The position numbers were made by a program, and so were the translations under genes. The notes under the pieces are model-generated. The model did not search any database. It was not told the origin of the DNA and was given only the letters and a program-made list of their open reading frames with translations. Below, in pieces: positions 8,214 through 16,586 of a stretch of 64,000 nt of DNA; position 1 is the stretch's first letter; each line of letters begins with the position of its first letter. The DNA is from JASHPR01 sp963795055 (lineage in GTDB: Bacteria; Actinomycetota; Actinomycetes; Streptosporangiales; Streptosporangiaceae): positions 124,001 to 188,000 of the forward strand of contig CAWCGJ010000020.1 in assembly GCA_963795055.1 (NCBI GenBank), read 5' to 3'.

Positions 8214-9323
8214 ATGACCCAGACGGCCATCTCCTGCTCGGTCATGCGCGGCGGCACGTCCAAGGGCCTGGTGTTCCTGGCCGGCAACCTGCCGGACGAC
8301 CGCGCGGCGCGCGACGCGGTGCTGCTCGCCGCCATGGGATCCCCGGACCCGCGCGAGATCGACGGCATGGGCGGCAGTCACCCGCTGACGTCGAAGGTTG
8401 CGGTGGTGAGTTTGTCGTCCCGCGACAACGCGGACGTCGAGTATCTGTTCCTCCAGGTCTGGCCCGACCGGCCGGAAGTCTCCGACAGTCAGAACTGTGG
8501 CAACATGCTGGCCGCCGTCGGGCCGTTCGCGCTCGAGCAGGGGCTCGTGCCCGCGGGCGACCCCGTGACGCCGGTCCGCATCTGGATGCGCAACACCCAG
8601 ACCCTGGCCACGGCGTTCGTGGAGACGCCGGGCGGGCGCGTGCGCTACGACGGGACCGCGCGCATCGACGGCGTGCCCGGCACCCACGCGCCCATCCCCA
8701 TCGAGTTCGCCGACGTCGCCGGGTCCTCGTGCGGCGCGCTGCTGCCCACCGGCAACGCCACTGACGTCATCGAGGGGACGAAGGTCACCTGCATCGACAA
8801 CGGCATGCCGGTCGTCTGCCTGGCCGCCTCCGACTTCGGCCTGTCCGGGCAGGAGTCGCCGGCGGAGCTCGAGGGCAACGCCGAGCTGACCCGGCGGGTC
8901 GAGGCGATCCGGCTCGCCGCCGGGCCCCGGATGAACCTCGGCGACGTCACCAGCCAGACCGTGCCGAAGATGAGCCTGCTGTCGCCCCCGGCGCACGGCG
9001 GCACGGTGTCGACCCGGACGTTCATCCCGCACCGGGTGCACGAGGCGATCGGGGTGCTGGGCGCGGTGTCCGTGGCCACGGCGTGCGTGCTGCCCGGATC
9101 GGTGGCACACGAGGTCGCGGTGGTCCCGGAGAAGGCCGAGGGCTCGGTCGACATCGAGGTCGAGCACCCTACCGGCTTCTTCACCGTCACCATCGAGGTC
9201 AAGGCCGGCGACGGCACGCCGGTCGTGACGCGGTCGGCCCTGCTGCGCACCGCCCGCCTGCTCATGCGCGGCGAGGTCCTCGTGCCGTCGTCGGTGTGGA
9301 GCGGCCCGGAGGCCTCGCTGTGA
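8214..9323 (+). CDS. galD: 4-oxalomesaconate tautomerase, PrpF family
   Basis: PrpF-fold isomerase, 369 residues, equivalent to GalD/LigU, which interconverts the keto/enol or double-bond isomers of 4-oxalomesaconate before hydration. Family landmarks: VMRGGTSKGLVF near the N-terminus, DGMGGSHPLTSKVAVV, DSQNCGNMLAAVGPFA with the conserved cysteine, LLPTGN and a C-terminal HPTGFFTV-like segment. ATG at 8214 is preceded by AGCGGGGAGCAG. The stop overlaps the ligJ start (GTGA). PrpF homologues also serve 2-methylaconitate isomerisation; the neighbours favour the aromatic pathway. Confidence 0.9.
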   Translation: MTQTAISCSVMRGGTSKGLVFLAGNLPDDRAARDAVLLAAMGSPDPREIDGMGGSHPLTSKVAVVSLSSRDNADVEYLFLQVWPDRPEVSDSQNCGNMLAAVGPFALEQGLVPAGDPVTPVRIWMRNTQTLATAFVETPGGRVRYDGTARIDGVPGTHAPIPIEFADVAGSSCGALLPTGNATDVIEGTKVTCIDNGMPVVCLAASDFGLSGQESPAELEGNAELTRRVEAIRLAAGPRMNLGDVTSQTVPKMSLLSPPAHGGTVSTRTFIPHRVHEAIGVLGAVSVATACVLPGSVAHEVAVVPEKAEGSVDIEVEHPTGFFTVTIEVKAGDGTPVVTRSALLRTARLLMRGEVLVPSSVWSGPEASL

Positions 9324-10336
9324 TCATCGACTGCCACGGGCACTACACGACCGCGCCACCCCAGCACGATGCGTGGCGTAAGAGCCAGCTCGCGGCGTTC
9401 CGCGAGGGCCGCCCGAGCCCGGAGTACCCGGCCATCTCCGACGACGAGATCCGCGAGTCGATCGAGCAGAACCAGCTCCGGCTGCTCCGCGAGCGCGGCG
9501 CCGACATGACCATCTTCTCGCCGCGGGCGTCCGCCATGGCCCACCACGAGGGCGACGAGCGGGTCAGCATCGAGTGGGCGCGGGCCTGCAACGACCTGAT
9601 CGCGCGCGTCGTCGGGCTGTTTCCCGAGACGTTCATCGGCGTGTGCCAGCTGCCGCAGTCACCCGGCGCCGAGCTGAAAGCCTCCGTGGCCGAGCTGGAA
9701 CGATGCGTCCAGATGGGTTTCGTCGGCTGCAACCTCAACCCCGACCCGAGCGGGGGCTGGTGGACCTCGCCGCCGCTCACCGACCGGTACTGGTATCCGG
9801 TCTACGAGAAGATGACCGAGCTCGACGTGCCCGCCATGGTGCACGTGTCGGCCAGCTGCAACCCGGTCTTCCACGCCACCGGCGCGCACTACATCAACGC
9901 CGACACCACAGCGTTCATGCAGTTCATCCAGGGCGACCTGTTCGCCGACTTCCCGGACCTGCGCCTGGTGATCCCGCACGGCGGCGGCGCCGTGCCCTAC
10001 CACTGGGGCCGGTACCGCGGGCTCGCCGACATGCTGCACAAACCGCCGCTGAGCGAGCACGTCATGAAGAACGTGGTCTTCGACACGTGCGTCTACCACC
10101 AGCCCGGCATCGACCTGCTGCTGCGGGTCATCGACGCCGACAACGTCCTGTTCGGGTCCGAGATGGTGGGCGCCGTCCGCGGCATCGACCCAGAGACCGG
10201 CCAGTACTTCGACGACACCAAGCGGTACGTCGACGCGGCCGACCTGACCGACGCTGACCGCGCCAAGGTGTACTCGGGCAACGCCCGGCGGGTCTACCCC
10301 CGCCTCCACCGCGCGCTGCGCGCCCAGGGACGGTAG
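9320..10336 (+). CDS. ligJ: 4-oxalomesaconate hydratase, amidohydrolase superfamily
   Basis: Amidohydrolase-fold hydratase of the ACMSD/LigJ group, 338 residues, close to the known LigJ length. It adds water to 4-oxalomesaconate to give 4-carboxy-4-hydroxy-2-oxoadipate, the aldolase substrate. Metal-site motifs: IDCHGHY (residues 3-9), MVHVSAS, VIPHGGGAVPYHWGR and VLFGSEMVGA, where soluble LigJ enzymes keep the FGSE motif. GTG at 9320 overlaps the tautomerase stop and the gene ends one base before ligI begins, so the operon is tightly packed. Confidence 0.92.
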   Translation: MIIDCHGHYTTAPPQHDAWRKSQLAAFREGRPSPEYPAISDDEIRESIEQNQLRLLRERGADMTIFSPRASAMAHHEGDERVSIEWARACNDLIARVVGLFPETFIGVCQLPQSPGAELKASVAELERCVQMGFVGCNLNPDPSGGWWTSPPLTDRYWYPVYEKMTELDVPAMVHVSASCNPVFHATGAHYINADTTAFMQFIQGDLFADFPDLRLVIPHGGGAVPYHWGRYRGLADMLHKPPLSEHVMKNVVFDTCVYHQPGIDLLLRVIDADNVLFGSEMVGAVRGIDPETGQYFDDTKRYVDAADLTDADRAKVYSGNARRVYPRLHRALRAQGR

Positions 10337-11248
10337 ATGACGACTCAGCCGCCCGCCCTCCCGCCCTTGCCCGACGCCGACTGGCTCGCCTACGACCCGG
10401 ACCCGAGCAAACCGCGCTACGTCCCGCCCCCCGGCGCGGTCGACGCCCACTGCCACGTGTTCGGCCCCGGCCAGAAGTTCCCCTACGCGCCGGAGCGGAA
10501 GTACACCCCGGCCGACGCCGGCAAGGAGCAGCTGTTCGCGCTGCGCGACTTCCTCGGCTTCGACCGCAACGTCATCGTCCAGGCCACCTGCCACGGCGCC
10601 GACAACAGCGCCCTGGTCGACGCGCTGCTCACCGCGGGGGACCGGGCCCGCGGCGTGGCGACCGTGCGGCCCGGGGTGTCCCGGGCCGAGCTCGCCGACC
10701 TGCACGCCGCGGGCGTGCGCGGCATCCGGTTCAACTTCGTCCGGCGCCTGGCCGACCCCAAGCCGGACGACTACTACCTCGGCCTGGTCGACCTGGTGGC
10801 CGAGCTGGGCTGGCACATCGTCGTGTACTTCGAGGCCGCTGACCTGGCCGAGCGCTGGAACCTGTTCACCCGCCTGCCCACGCCGGTCGTGGTTGACCAC
10901 ATGGGCCGGCCCGACGTGACGCAGCCGGTCGACGGCCCCGATTTCGCGCTGTTCCTGCGTCTGCTGACCGAGCACGAGAACGTCTGGTCCAAGGTGAGCG
11001 GCCCGGAGCGGCTGTCGAAGTCCGGCCCCCCGGAGTACGCCGACGTGGTCCCGTTCGGGCGCCGCCTCGTCGAGACGTTCCCCGACCGGGTGCTGTGGGG
11101 GACCGACTGGCCGCACCCGAACATGAAAAGCCACATGCCCGACGACGGCGCCCTGGTCGACGTGATCCCGCGGATGGCCCGCACCGAGGACCTGCAACGC
11201 CGGCTCCTGGTGGACAACCCCCGGCGCCTGTACTGGGAGGCCCGATGA
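10337..11248 (+). CDS. ligI: 2-pyrone-4,6-dicarboxylate lactonase
   Basis: Amidohydrolase-superfamily lactonase, 303 residues, which opens 2-pyrone-4,6-dicarboxylate to 4-oxalomesaconate. Motifs: VDAHCHVFGP (metal ligands HxH), GVRGIRFNFVRR (the substrate-binding arginines), VVDHMGRPD and LWGTDWPHPNM, which carries the catalytic aspartate. ATG at 10337 comes directly after the ligJ TAG. The stop overlaps the ligA start by four bases (ATGA). This lactonase has no role in the 3,4-cleavage pathway, so it is strong evidence for 4,5-cleavage. Confidence 0.95.
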   Translation: MTTQPPALPPLPDADWLAYDPDPSKPRYVPPPGAVDAHCHVFGPGQKFPYAPERKYTPADAGKEQLFALRDFLGFDRNVIVQATCHGADNSALVDALLTAGDRARGVATVRPGVSRAELADLHAAGVRGIRFNFVRRLADPKPDDYYLGLVDLVAELGWHIVVYFEAADLAERWNLFTRLPTPVVVDHMGRPDVTQPVDGPDFALFLRLLTEHENVWSKVSGPERLSKSGPPEYADVVPFGRRLVETFPDRVLWGTDWPHPNMKSHMPDDGALVDVIPRMARTEDLQRRLLVDNPRRLYWEAR

Positions 11249-11637
11249 CCGAATACACCTCAGAGTTCGACGACATCCCCGGCACCCGGGTGTTCACGGC
11301 ACAGCGCGCGAAACAGGGCTATCACCTGAACCAGTTCTGCATGAGCCTGATGAAGCCGGAGAACCGGGAGCGGTTCAAGGCCGACGAGCGGGCCTACCTC
11401 GACGAGTGGCCGATGACCGAGGCCCAGAAGCAGGCCGTGCTGGACCGCGACTACAACGCCATGCTCGACCAGGGCGGCAACATCTACTTCCTGGCGAAGA
11501 TCTTCGCTACCGACGGGCTCAGCTACCTGCAGGCCGTGTCCACGATGACCGGCATGAACATCGACGATTACCAGAAGATGATGCTGTCCGGCGGGCGGTC
11601 GCCGGAGGGCTGGCGCTCGGTGAAGGACGGGAGCTGA
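11245..11637 (+). CDS. ligA: protocatechuate 4,5-dioxygenase, alpha subunit
   Basis: Small subunit of the extradiol dioxygenase, 130 residues. Typical LigA helical sequence with GYHLNQFCMSLMKPENRERFKADE near the start and YNAMLDQGGNIYFLAKIFATDG in the middle (quoted in family positions about 29-52 and 72-93). It caps the active site of LigB and makes no metal ligands. Start ATG 11245 overlaps the ligI stop; the ligB start follows two bases after its TGA, so LigA and LigB are coupled for 1:1 synthesis. Confidence 0.95.
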   Translation: MTEYTSEFDDIPGTRVFTAQRAKQGYHLNQFCMSLMKPENRERFKADERAYLDEWPMTEAQKQAVLDRDYNAMLDQGGNIYFLAKIFATDGLSYLQAVSTMTGMNIDDYQKMMLSGGRSPEGWRSVKDGS

Positions 11638-11639
11638 CC

Positions 11640-12482
11640 ATGGCGCGCATCACCGCCGGGCTGACCACCAGCCATATCCCGGCCATCGGCGCCGCGATCG
11701 ACCTCGGCAAGACCGAGGAGCCCTACTGGAAGCCGCTGTTCGCCGGGTACGAGTGGACCAAGGCCTGGGCCGCCCGCGAGGTCCCGGACGTGGTGATCCT
11801 GGTCTACAACGACCACGCGTCCGCGTTCACCCCGGAGATCGTCCCCACGTTCGCGCTCGGCTGCGCCGACGAGTTCCCCCCGGCCGACGAAGGGTACGGG
11901 CCGCGGCCGGTGCCGGTCGTGCGCGGTCATGCCGACCTGGCCGCGCACCTGGCGCAGTCGCTGATCCTCGACGAGTTCGACCTCACCCTCATGTACAAGC
12001 TCGACGTCGACCACGGCCTTACCGTGCCGCTGTCCCTGGTCTACGGCCAGCCCGCCGAGTGGCCGGTGCGGGTCATCCCGCTCGCCGTGAACGTCGTGCA
12101 GTACCCGCCGCCGACCGGCCACCGCTGCTACATGCTGGGCCAGGCGATCCGCCGGGCCGTGCAGAGCTACGGCGACGATCTCGTGGTCCACGTCTGGGGC
12201 ACCGGCGGCATGAGCCACCAGCTCCAGGGGCCCCGCGCGGGCTTCATCAACTCCGAGTTCGACAACGCGTTCTTCGACCGGCTGGTCAGCGACCCGGACA
12301 AGCTGGCCCTGGTGCCGCACCTCGAGTACGTGCGCGAGGCGGGCTCCGAGGGGATCGAGCTGGTCATGCAGCTGATCATGCGAGGCGCCCTGGGGGCCAA
12401 GGTCGAGGAGCTGTACCGCTTCTACCATGTCCCTGGATCCAACACCGCGGTCGGGCACATCGTGCTGCGGCCGTGCGACTAG
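11640..12482 (+). CDS. ligB: protocatechuate 4,5-dioxygenase, beta (catalytic) subunit
   Basis: Non-haem Fe(II) extradiol dioxygenase, 280 residues. It cleaves protocatechuate between C4 and C5 to 4-carboxy-2-hydroxymuconate-6-semialdehyde. Iron ligands correspond to His12 (TSHIPAIG), His59 (YNDHAS) and Glu240 (GSEGIEL); the catalytic base is His193 in GGMSHQLQG. These match His12, His61, Glu242 and His195 of the Sphingobium enzyme (recalled numbering). A gallate or methylgallate specificity cannot be excluded from sequence alone, but the separate LigA subunit argues for protocatechuate. Confidence 0.95.
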   Translation: MARITAGLTTSHIPAIGAAIDLGKTEEPYWKPLFAGYEWTKAWAAREVPDVVILVYNDHASAFTPEIVPTFALGCADEFPPADEGYGPRPVPVVRGHADLAAHLAQSLILDEFDLTLMYKLDVDHGLTVPLSLVYGQPAEWPVRVIPLAVNVVQYPPPTGHRCYMLGQAIRRAVQSYGDDLVVHVWGTGGMSHQLQGPRAGFINSEFDNAFFDRLVSDPDKLALVPHLEYVREAGSEGIELVMQLIMRGALGAKVEELYRFYHVPGSNTAVGHIVLRPCD

Positions 12483-12494
12483 CAGCACTGCCCT

Positions 12495-12540
12495 AGGGGG
12501 GACGACCCCCCTTCAACCCCCCGCGCGGAGCAAGCTCCGC
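12495..12540. terminator. two tandem hairpins between ligB and ligC
   Basis: AGGGGGG-ACGA-CCCCCCT (12495-12512) and GCGGAGC-AA-GCTCCGC (12525-12540) are back-to-back perfect stems in the 85-base ligB-ligC gap. There is no T tract, so they may be mRNA-processing or attenuation elements that lower downstream expression rather than a full terminator. Confidence 0.45.
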
Positions 12541-12567
12541 CAGCAACGCAGGAAGAGAACCAGACCC

Positions 12568-13518
12568 ATGCGGATCGCACTCGCCGGGGCCGGCGCCTTC
12601 GGCATCAAGCACCTCGACGGCCTGGCCGCCATCGACGGCGTCACCGTCGCGGCCATCGTCAGCCGCCGTCTCGAGCAGGCCGAGGAGGTCGCGCGGAAGT
12701 ACGGTATCGGCTACGCCACGACCGACCTGGACGACGTCCTCGCCCGCGACGACGTTGACGCCGTCATCCTGTGCACGCCGACCCAGCTGCACGCGCGGCA
12801 GGGCATCGCCGCGATGCGCGCGGGCAAGCACGTCCAGATCGAGATCCCGCTGGCCGACAGCTGGCCGGACGCGCTGCAGGTCGATCGCGTGCAGCAGGAG
12901 ACCGGCCTGACCTGCATGGTCGGGCACACCCGCCGGTTCAACCCGTCGCACCAGTGGATCCACCGCCGCATCGCCGCGGGCGAGCTGTCGATTCAGCAGA
13001 TGGACGTGCAGACGTACTTCTTCCGCCGCACGAACTCCAATGCCCTCGGCCAGCCCCGTAGCTGGACCGATCACCTGCTCTGGCACCACGCCGCGCACAC
13101 CGTCGACCTGTTCCAGTACCAGACCGGCGAGGACGTCGAGATCGCCAACGCCGTGCAGGGGCCGCTGCACCCCGACCTGGGCATCGCGATGGACATGTCC
13201 ATCCAGCTGCGCACGCCGGGCGGCCGCATCTGCACCCTGTCACTCAGCTTCAACAACGACGGCCCGCTCGGCACATTCTTCCGCTATATCTGCGACAATG
13301 GCACGTATATCGCCCGGTATGACGACCTGGTCACTGGACGCGAGGAGCCGATCGACGTGTCGGCGGTCGACGTTTCCACCAACGGCATCGAGCTGCAGGA
13401 CCGCGAGTTCATCGCGGCGATCCGCGCCGGGCGCGCGCCGAATTCCAGCGTGGGCGACGTCCTGCGCTGCTATCGGGTGCTCGGCGAGCTGGACACCCAG
13501 CTCGCCCGGCAGCAGTAG
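12568..13518 (+). CDS. ligC: 4-carboxy-2-hydroxymuconate-6-semialdehyde dehydrogenase
   Basis: Gfo/Idh/MocA-family NAD(P)-dependent dehydrogenase, 316 residues. It oxidises the hemiacetal of the ring-cleavage product to 2-pyrone-4,6-dicarboxylate, the LigI substrate. The Rossmann motif GAGAFGIKH is at residues 7-15. The LigC-type catalytic region VGHTRRFNPSH and SWTDHLLWHHAAHTVDLF replaces the usual EKP of sugar dehydrogenases: here EIPLADS. ATG at 12568 has GGAAGAGAA upstream. It lies downstream of two hairpins. Confidence 0.93.
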   Translation: MRIALAGAGAFGIKHLDGLAAIDGVTVAAIVSRRLEQAEEVARKYGIGYATTDLDDVLARDDVDAVILCTPTQLHARQGIAAMRAGKHVQIEIPLADSWPDALQVDRVQQETGLTCMVGHTRRFNPSHQWIHRRIAAGELSIQQMDVQTYFFRRTNSNALGQPRSWTDHLLWHHAAHTVDLFQYQTGEDVEIANAVQGPLHPDLGIAMDMSIQLRTPGGRICTLSLSFNNDGPLGTFFRYICDNGTYIARYDDLVTGREEPIDVSAVDVSTNGIELQDREFIAAIRAGRAPNSSVGDVLRCYRVLGELDTQLARQQ

Positions 13519-13547
13519 CCGGAGCCGCCCGATGACGGTCTGCTTTG

Positions 13548-14332
13548 ATGTCTGAGCCGTCGACGCCCGGGCCGGTGCCCCTGGTCTCCTCCCTGGAGAG
13601 GCCGGCGCGCCGGCCGTCGTGCTCGGCAACTCGCTCGGCACCACCCGGACGGTCTGGGAGCCGCAGCAGGCCCTGCTCCGCAGGCATTTCCGGCTGCTGC
13701 GGTACGAGCACCGGGGGCACGACGGCTCGCCCGCGCCCGCCGGGCCGTACACGATCGGCCAGCTCGGTGCCGACGTGCTGGCCCTGCTCGACGGCTACGG
13801 GATCCAGCGCGCCGCGTACTGCGGGATCTCGCTCGGCGGCATGGTCGGGCTCTGGCTGGCCGCGAACGCGCCCGGGCGGATCGCCGCGCTCGGGCTGTGC
13901 TGCACGTCCGCGTACCTGCCGCCGGCCTCGCTGTGGGCCGAGCGCGCACGGCTGGTCAGGTCGGCGGGCATGGGCGCGATCGCCCGGCAGATGGTCGCCG
14001 GCCGGTGGTTCACCCCGGCCTTCGCGGCCCGGGAGCCGTCGGTGCCCGCCTCGTTCGTGGCCGGTGTCGAGGCGACCGATCCGGAGGGCTACGCCGGGTG
14101 CTGCGAGGCAATCGCCGCCATGGACCTGCGCCCCTCGCTGGCCTCGATCACGGCGCCGACGCTGGTCATCGCGGCCGCCGAGGACCCGGCGACGCCGCCG
14201 TGGCACGGCGCGGTGATCGCGTCGGGGATCGCCGGCGCGCGGCTGCATGTGGTCAGGGGCGCGGCGCACCTGGCGAACGTCTCGGCCCCGGACGAGGTGG
14301 GCAGCGCGCTGCTCGGCTTCCTGCCGCGGTGA
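13548..14332 (+). CDS. pcaD: 3-oxoadipate enol-lactonase-like alpha/beta hydrolase, apparent frameshift near the N-terminus
   Basis: Alpha/beta hydrolase resembling PcaD, which opens 3-oxoadipate enol-lactone. The body (VVLGNSLGTTRTVW, YEHRGHDGSPAP, CGISLGGMVG with the nucleophile Ser, HVVRGAAHLANV with the His) is intact, about 261 residues after repair. The N-terminus MSEPSTPGPVPLVSSL lies in another frame; adding one G at 13595-13596 joins it to GEAGAPAVVLGN. It follows ligC by 29 bases. Its reaction belongs with the CatIJ transferase and the beta-ketoadipate branch, not with 4,5-cleavage. Confidence 0.8.
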
Positions 14333-14352
14333 GCCGGCTTCACCGGCAGTGA

Positions 14353-14697
14353 TCAGCCGGTCAGCGGGCGGGGGTCGAAGGTCACCCGGATAGAAGTGAT
14401 CTTGCCGTTCTCGATGTGCCGCCAGTTCACGGTCGGCAGCGGGTCGGTCCGGGCGGTATGCAGGTCAAACCAGGTAAGGACGTCGTCCCCGTCGATGAAG
14501 GTCTTGCGGATGACGATGTCGGTTACGATCTGCGACATGCGCCTGAGCCCGGCGATGCACTCCTCCGCGTTGCCCGCGTGACCGAGCGGCCCGTCGAAGG
14601 TCACGTCGTCGGCCAGGATCTGGCGCAGCCGGGCGAAGTCACCGGCCTGCCACGCGTCGAAGTAGGCCGCGGCGACATCGGCGGCTGAACCGGTCAT
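14353..14697 (-). CDS. NTF2/SnoaL-like protein
   Basis: Small cone-shaped NTF2-fold protein, 114 residues from ATG 14697; a TTG at 14703 would add two residues. Visible features are AAAYFDAWQAGDFARLRQILADDVTFDGP and the strand pattern around VLTWFDLHTA and RHIENGKITSIRVTFD. Such proteins are often ketosteroid-isomerase-like enzymes or orphan ligand binders; no substrate can be assigned. It is convergent with the lactonase gene, 20 bases away, and divergent from the esterase gene. Confidence 0.75.
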   Translation of the reverse strand: MTGSAADVAAAYFDAWQAGDFARLRQILADDVTFDGPLGHAGNAEECIAGLRRMSQIVTDIVIRKTFIDGDDVLTWFDLHTARTDPLPTVNWRHIENGKITSIRVTFDPRPLTG

Positions 14698-14810
14698 CGT
14701 CAAGGCTCCGTTCTGGCGGCCCGGGGAACGGCGGACAACGGGGGCTTCCCGCCGTGCGGGAGGATATTCACCCTGCCAGACTGAGGGGTCACCACTGCAA
14801 GGGAGGCGGC

Positions 14811-15839
14811 ATGCTGCCCTGGTCCGCCGAGCTGGCCGGCCAGCTCGAAGAGCACGTGATCACCAGCGAGCTGCTGCGGGGCAACCCGCTCGGCGACCCG
14901 CCGGAGCGGCCGCTGTGGGTGTACCTGCCGCCCGGCTACGACGATGATCAGGACCGCCGCTATCCCGCCGTCTACGTGATCCAGGGGTACACCGGGCACC
15001 TGGGGATGTGGCGGAACCGCACTCCCTACCGGCAGCCATTCACCGAGACCGCGGATGCGGTGTTCGCGCGCGCCGAGGCGCCCCCCGCGCTGGTGGTCTA
15101 CGTCGACGCGTGGACGTCGTACGGCGGCAGCCAGTTCGTGGACTCGCCGGGCACCGGCCGCTACCACTCCTACCTGTGCGACGAGGTCGTGCCCTGGGTG
15201 GACCGGCGCTACCGGACGCTGGCGGAGCCCGCGCACCGGGCGATCATGGGCAAGTCCAGCGGCGGGTTCGGCGCGATGATCACCCCGATGCTGCGGCCGG
15301 ACCTGTTCGGCGCGCTCGCCACGCACGCGGGCGACGCGCTCTACGAGATGAGCTACATCCCGGAGTTCGGCCCGGCGGCGCGGTTCTTGCGGGACTACGA
15401 CGGCGACATCTGGCAGTGGTGGGACGACTTCCGGTCCCGGGTCTCGTTCACCAAGGCGGCCGATCAGGTCCTGCTCGGGCTGCTCGGGGTGTCCGCCTGC
15501 TTCTCCGCGCACGAGGACGGGACCGTGGAGCTGCCGTTCGACTCGCGCACCGGGGCCATCCGCCCCGAGGCGTGGGAGCGCTGGCTGGACTGGGACCCGG
15601 TCCGGATGGCGCCCAGGTACGCCGGGGCGCTGCGGTCGCTACGGGCGATCTGGATCGACGCGGGGACCAGGGACGACTACTACCTGGACCTGGGCGCCGA
15701 GGCGTTCAGGAAGGCGCTGCGCGAGGTCGGCGTGGCCGACGACGTGATCCGGTTCGAGCTGTTCGACGCGACCCATGCCGCCATCGACTACCGGTACCCG
15801 CTCTCGCTGGCCTGGCTCTGCCAGCGGATCTCCGCCTGA
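14811..15839 (+). CDS. esterase of the enterochelin-esterase / esterase D family
   Basis: PF00756-type alpha/beta hydrolase, 342 residues. The start is ATG 14811 with AAGGGAGG in front. The nucleophile elbow is GKSSGGFGA near residue 150, with acid and histidine likely at the DAGTRDDYY and DATHAAIDYR segments. There is no signal peptide. The substrate is unknown; its position beside the aromatic cluster could mean hydrolysis of an aromatic ester, but this is only inference. Confidence 0.78.
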   Translation: MLPWSAELAGQLEEHVITSELLRGNPLGDPPERPLWVYLPPGYDDDQDRRYPAVYVIQGYTGHLGMWRNRTPYRQPFTETADAVFARAEAPPALVVYVDAWTSYGGSQFVDSPGTGRYHSYLCDEVVPWVDRRYRTLAEPAHRAIMGKSSGGFGAMITPMLRPDLFGALATHAGDALYEMSYIPEFGPAARFLRDYDGDIWQWWDDFRSRVSFTKAADQVLLGLLGVSACFSAHEDGTVELPFDSRTGAIRPEAWERWLDWDPVRMAPRYAGALRSLRAIWIDAGTRDDYYLDLGAEAFRKALREVGVADDVIRFELFDATHAAIDYRYPLSLAWLCQRISA

Positions 15840-15934
15840 AGTCGATCTGAGCGGGGCTTGAACGATTCCGGCGGACCGTACGTGTCTTCGTGTGTACGCG
15901 GAGCGGGGTAACCGTAACGAATGGAGAGGATACG

Positions 15935-16507
15935 ATGCGTAATCGATGGTTGGCGGCTTCCTTCCTCGCCGCTGCCGCCGTCGTCGGCCTTGCGGCGTGC
16001 GGCAGCAGCAGCAGTTCCACGCCGAGCGGTTCGACCACATCGAACCCGCCCGCGGCCGCCCCCACCAGCACCAGCAGCGCCAGCAGCGACATGGCGGCCG
16101 GGATCAAGACCACGGCGGTCAACGGCCGCGTGGTGCTCACCGACGCCCAGGGGTTCGTGCTCTACTGGTACACGCCCGACACCGCGACGTCGTCGACCTG
16201 CAACGGCGGGTGCGCCACCGCCTGGCCCCCCCTGCTCGGGACCCCGAGCTTCGCCTCCGGCGTCACGCTGACCGGCAAGCTGGGCACGATCAAGCGGTCC
16301 GACGGCCAGATCCAGGCCACCTACGACGGCCATCCGCTCTACCTCTACAAGGCCGACACCACCGCGACCATGGCCACCGGCAATGACGTCGGCGGGGTGT
16401 GGTGGCTGGTCACCGGAACCGGGAAGAAGATCACGGCGAAGGTGTCGTCCACGTCGGGTTCCTCCGGCAGCGGCAGCGGCAGCAGCAGCGGCGGCTACGG
16501 GTACTGA
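15935..16507 (+). CDS. secreted lipoprotein with COG4315-type repeats
   Basis: Lipoprotein of 190 residues. The signal peptide ends at Cys22 in the lipobox GLAAC. A Ser/Thr/Pro-rich linker (about 23-53) follows. Two copies of the PF03640/COG4315 secreted repeat come next: VLYWYTPDTATSSTCNGGCA and LYLYKADTTATMA, carrying the Yx(FWY)xxD motif. A Gly/Ser-rich tail ends in GGYGY. It has good ribosome binding (GAGAGGA) before ATG 15935. Function of the family is unknown; an electron-transfer or envelope role has been suggested for some members. Confidence 0.85.
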   Translation: MRNRWLAASFLAAAAVVGLAACGSSSSSTPSGSTTSNPPAAAPTSTSSASSDMAAGIKTTAVNGRVVLTDAQGFVLYWYTPDTATSSTCNGGCATAWPPLLGTPSFASGVTLTGKLGTIKRSDGQIQATYDGHPLYLYKADTTATMATGNDVGGVWWLVTGTGKKITAKVSSTSGSSGSGSGSSSGGYGY

Positions 16508-16519
16508 GCCCCGCGCCGC

Positions 16520-16573
16520 GTGAGCGTGGCGGCGCCTCTCGCGCCGGGCAGAGGCGCCGCCACTACCGCTCAC
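16520..16573. terminator. bidirectional terminator hairpin
   Basis: GTGGCGGCGCCTCT (16526-16539) and AGAGGCGCCGCCAC (16550-16563) form a perfect 14-bp stem with a 10-base loop. The flanking GTGAGCG/CGCTCAC extends it after a small bulge. It sits between the convergent lipoprotein and GntR genes. Confidence 0.8.
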
Positions 16574-16586
16574 CCGCTGCGGCACC

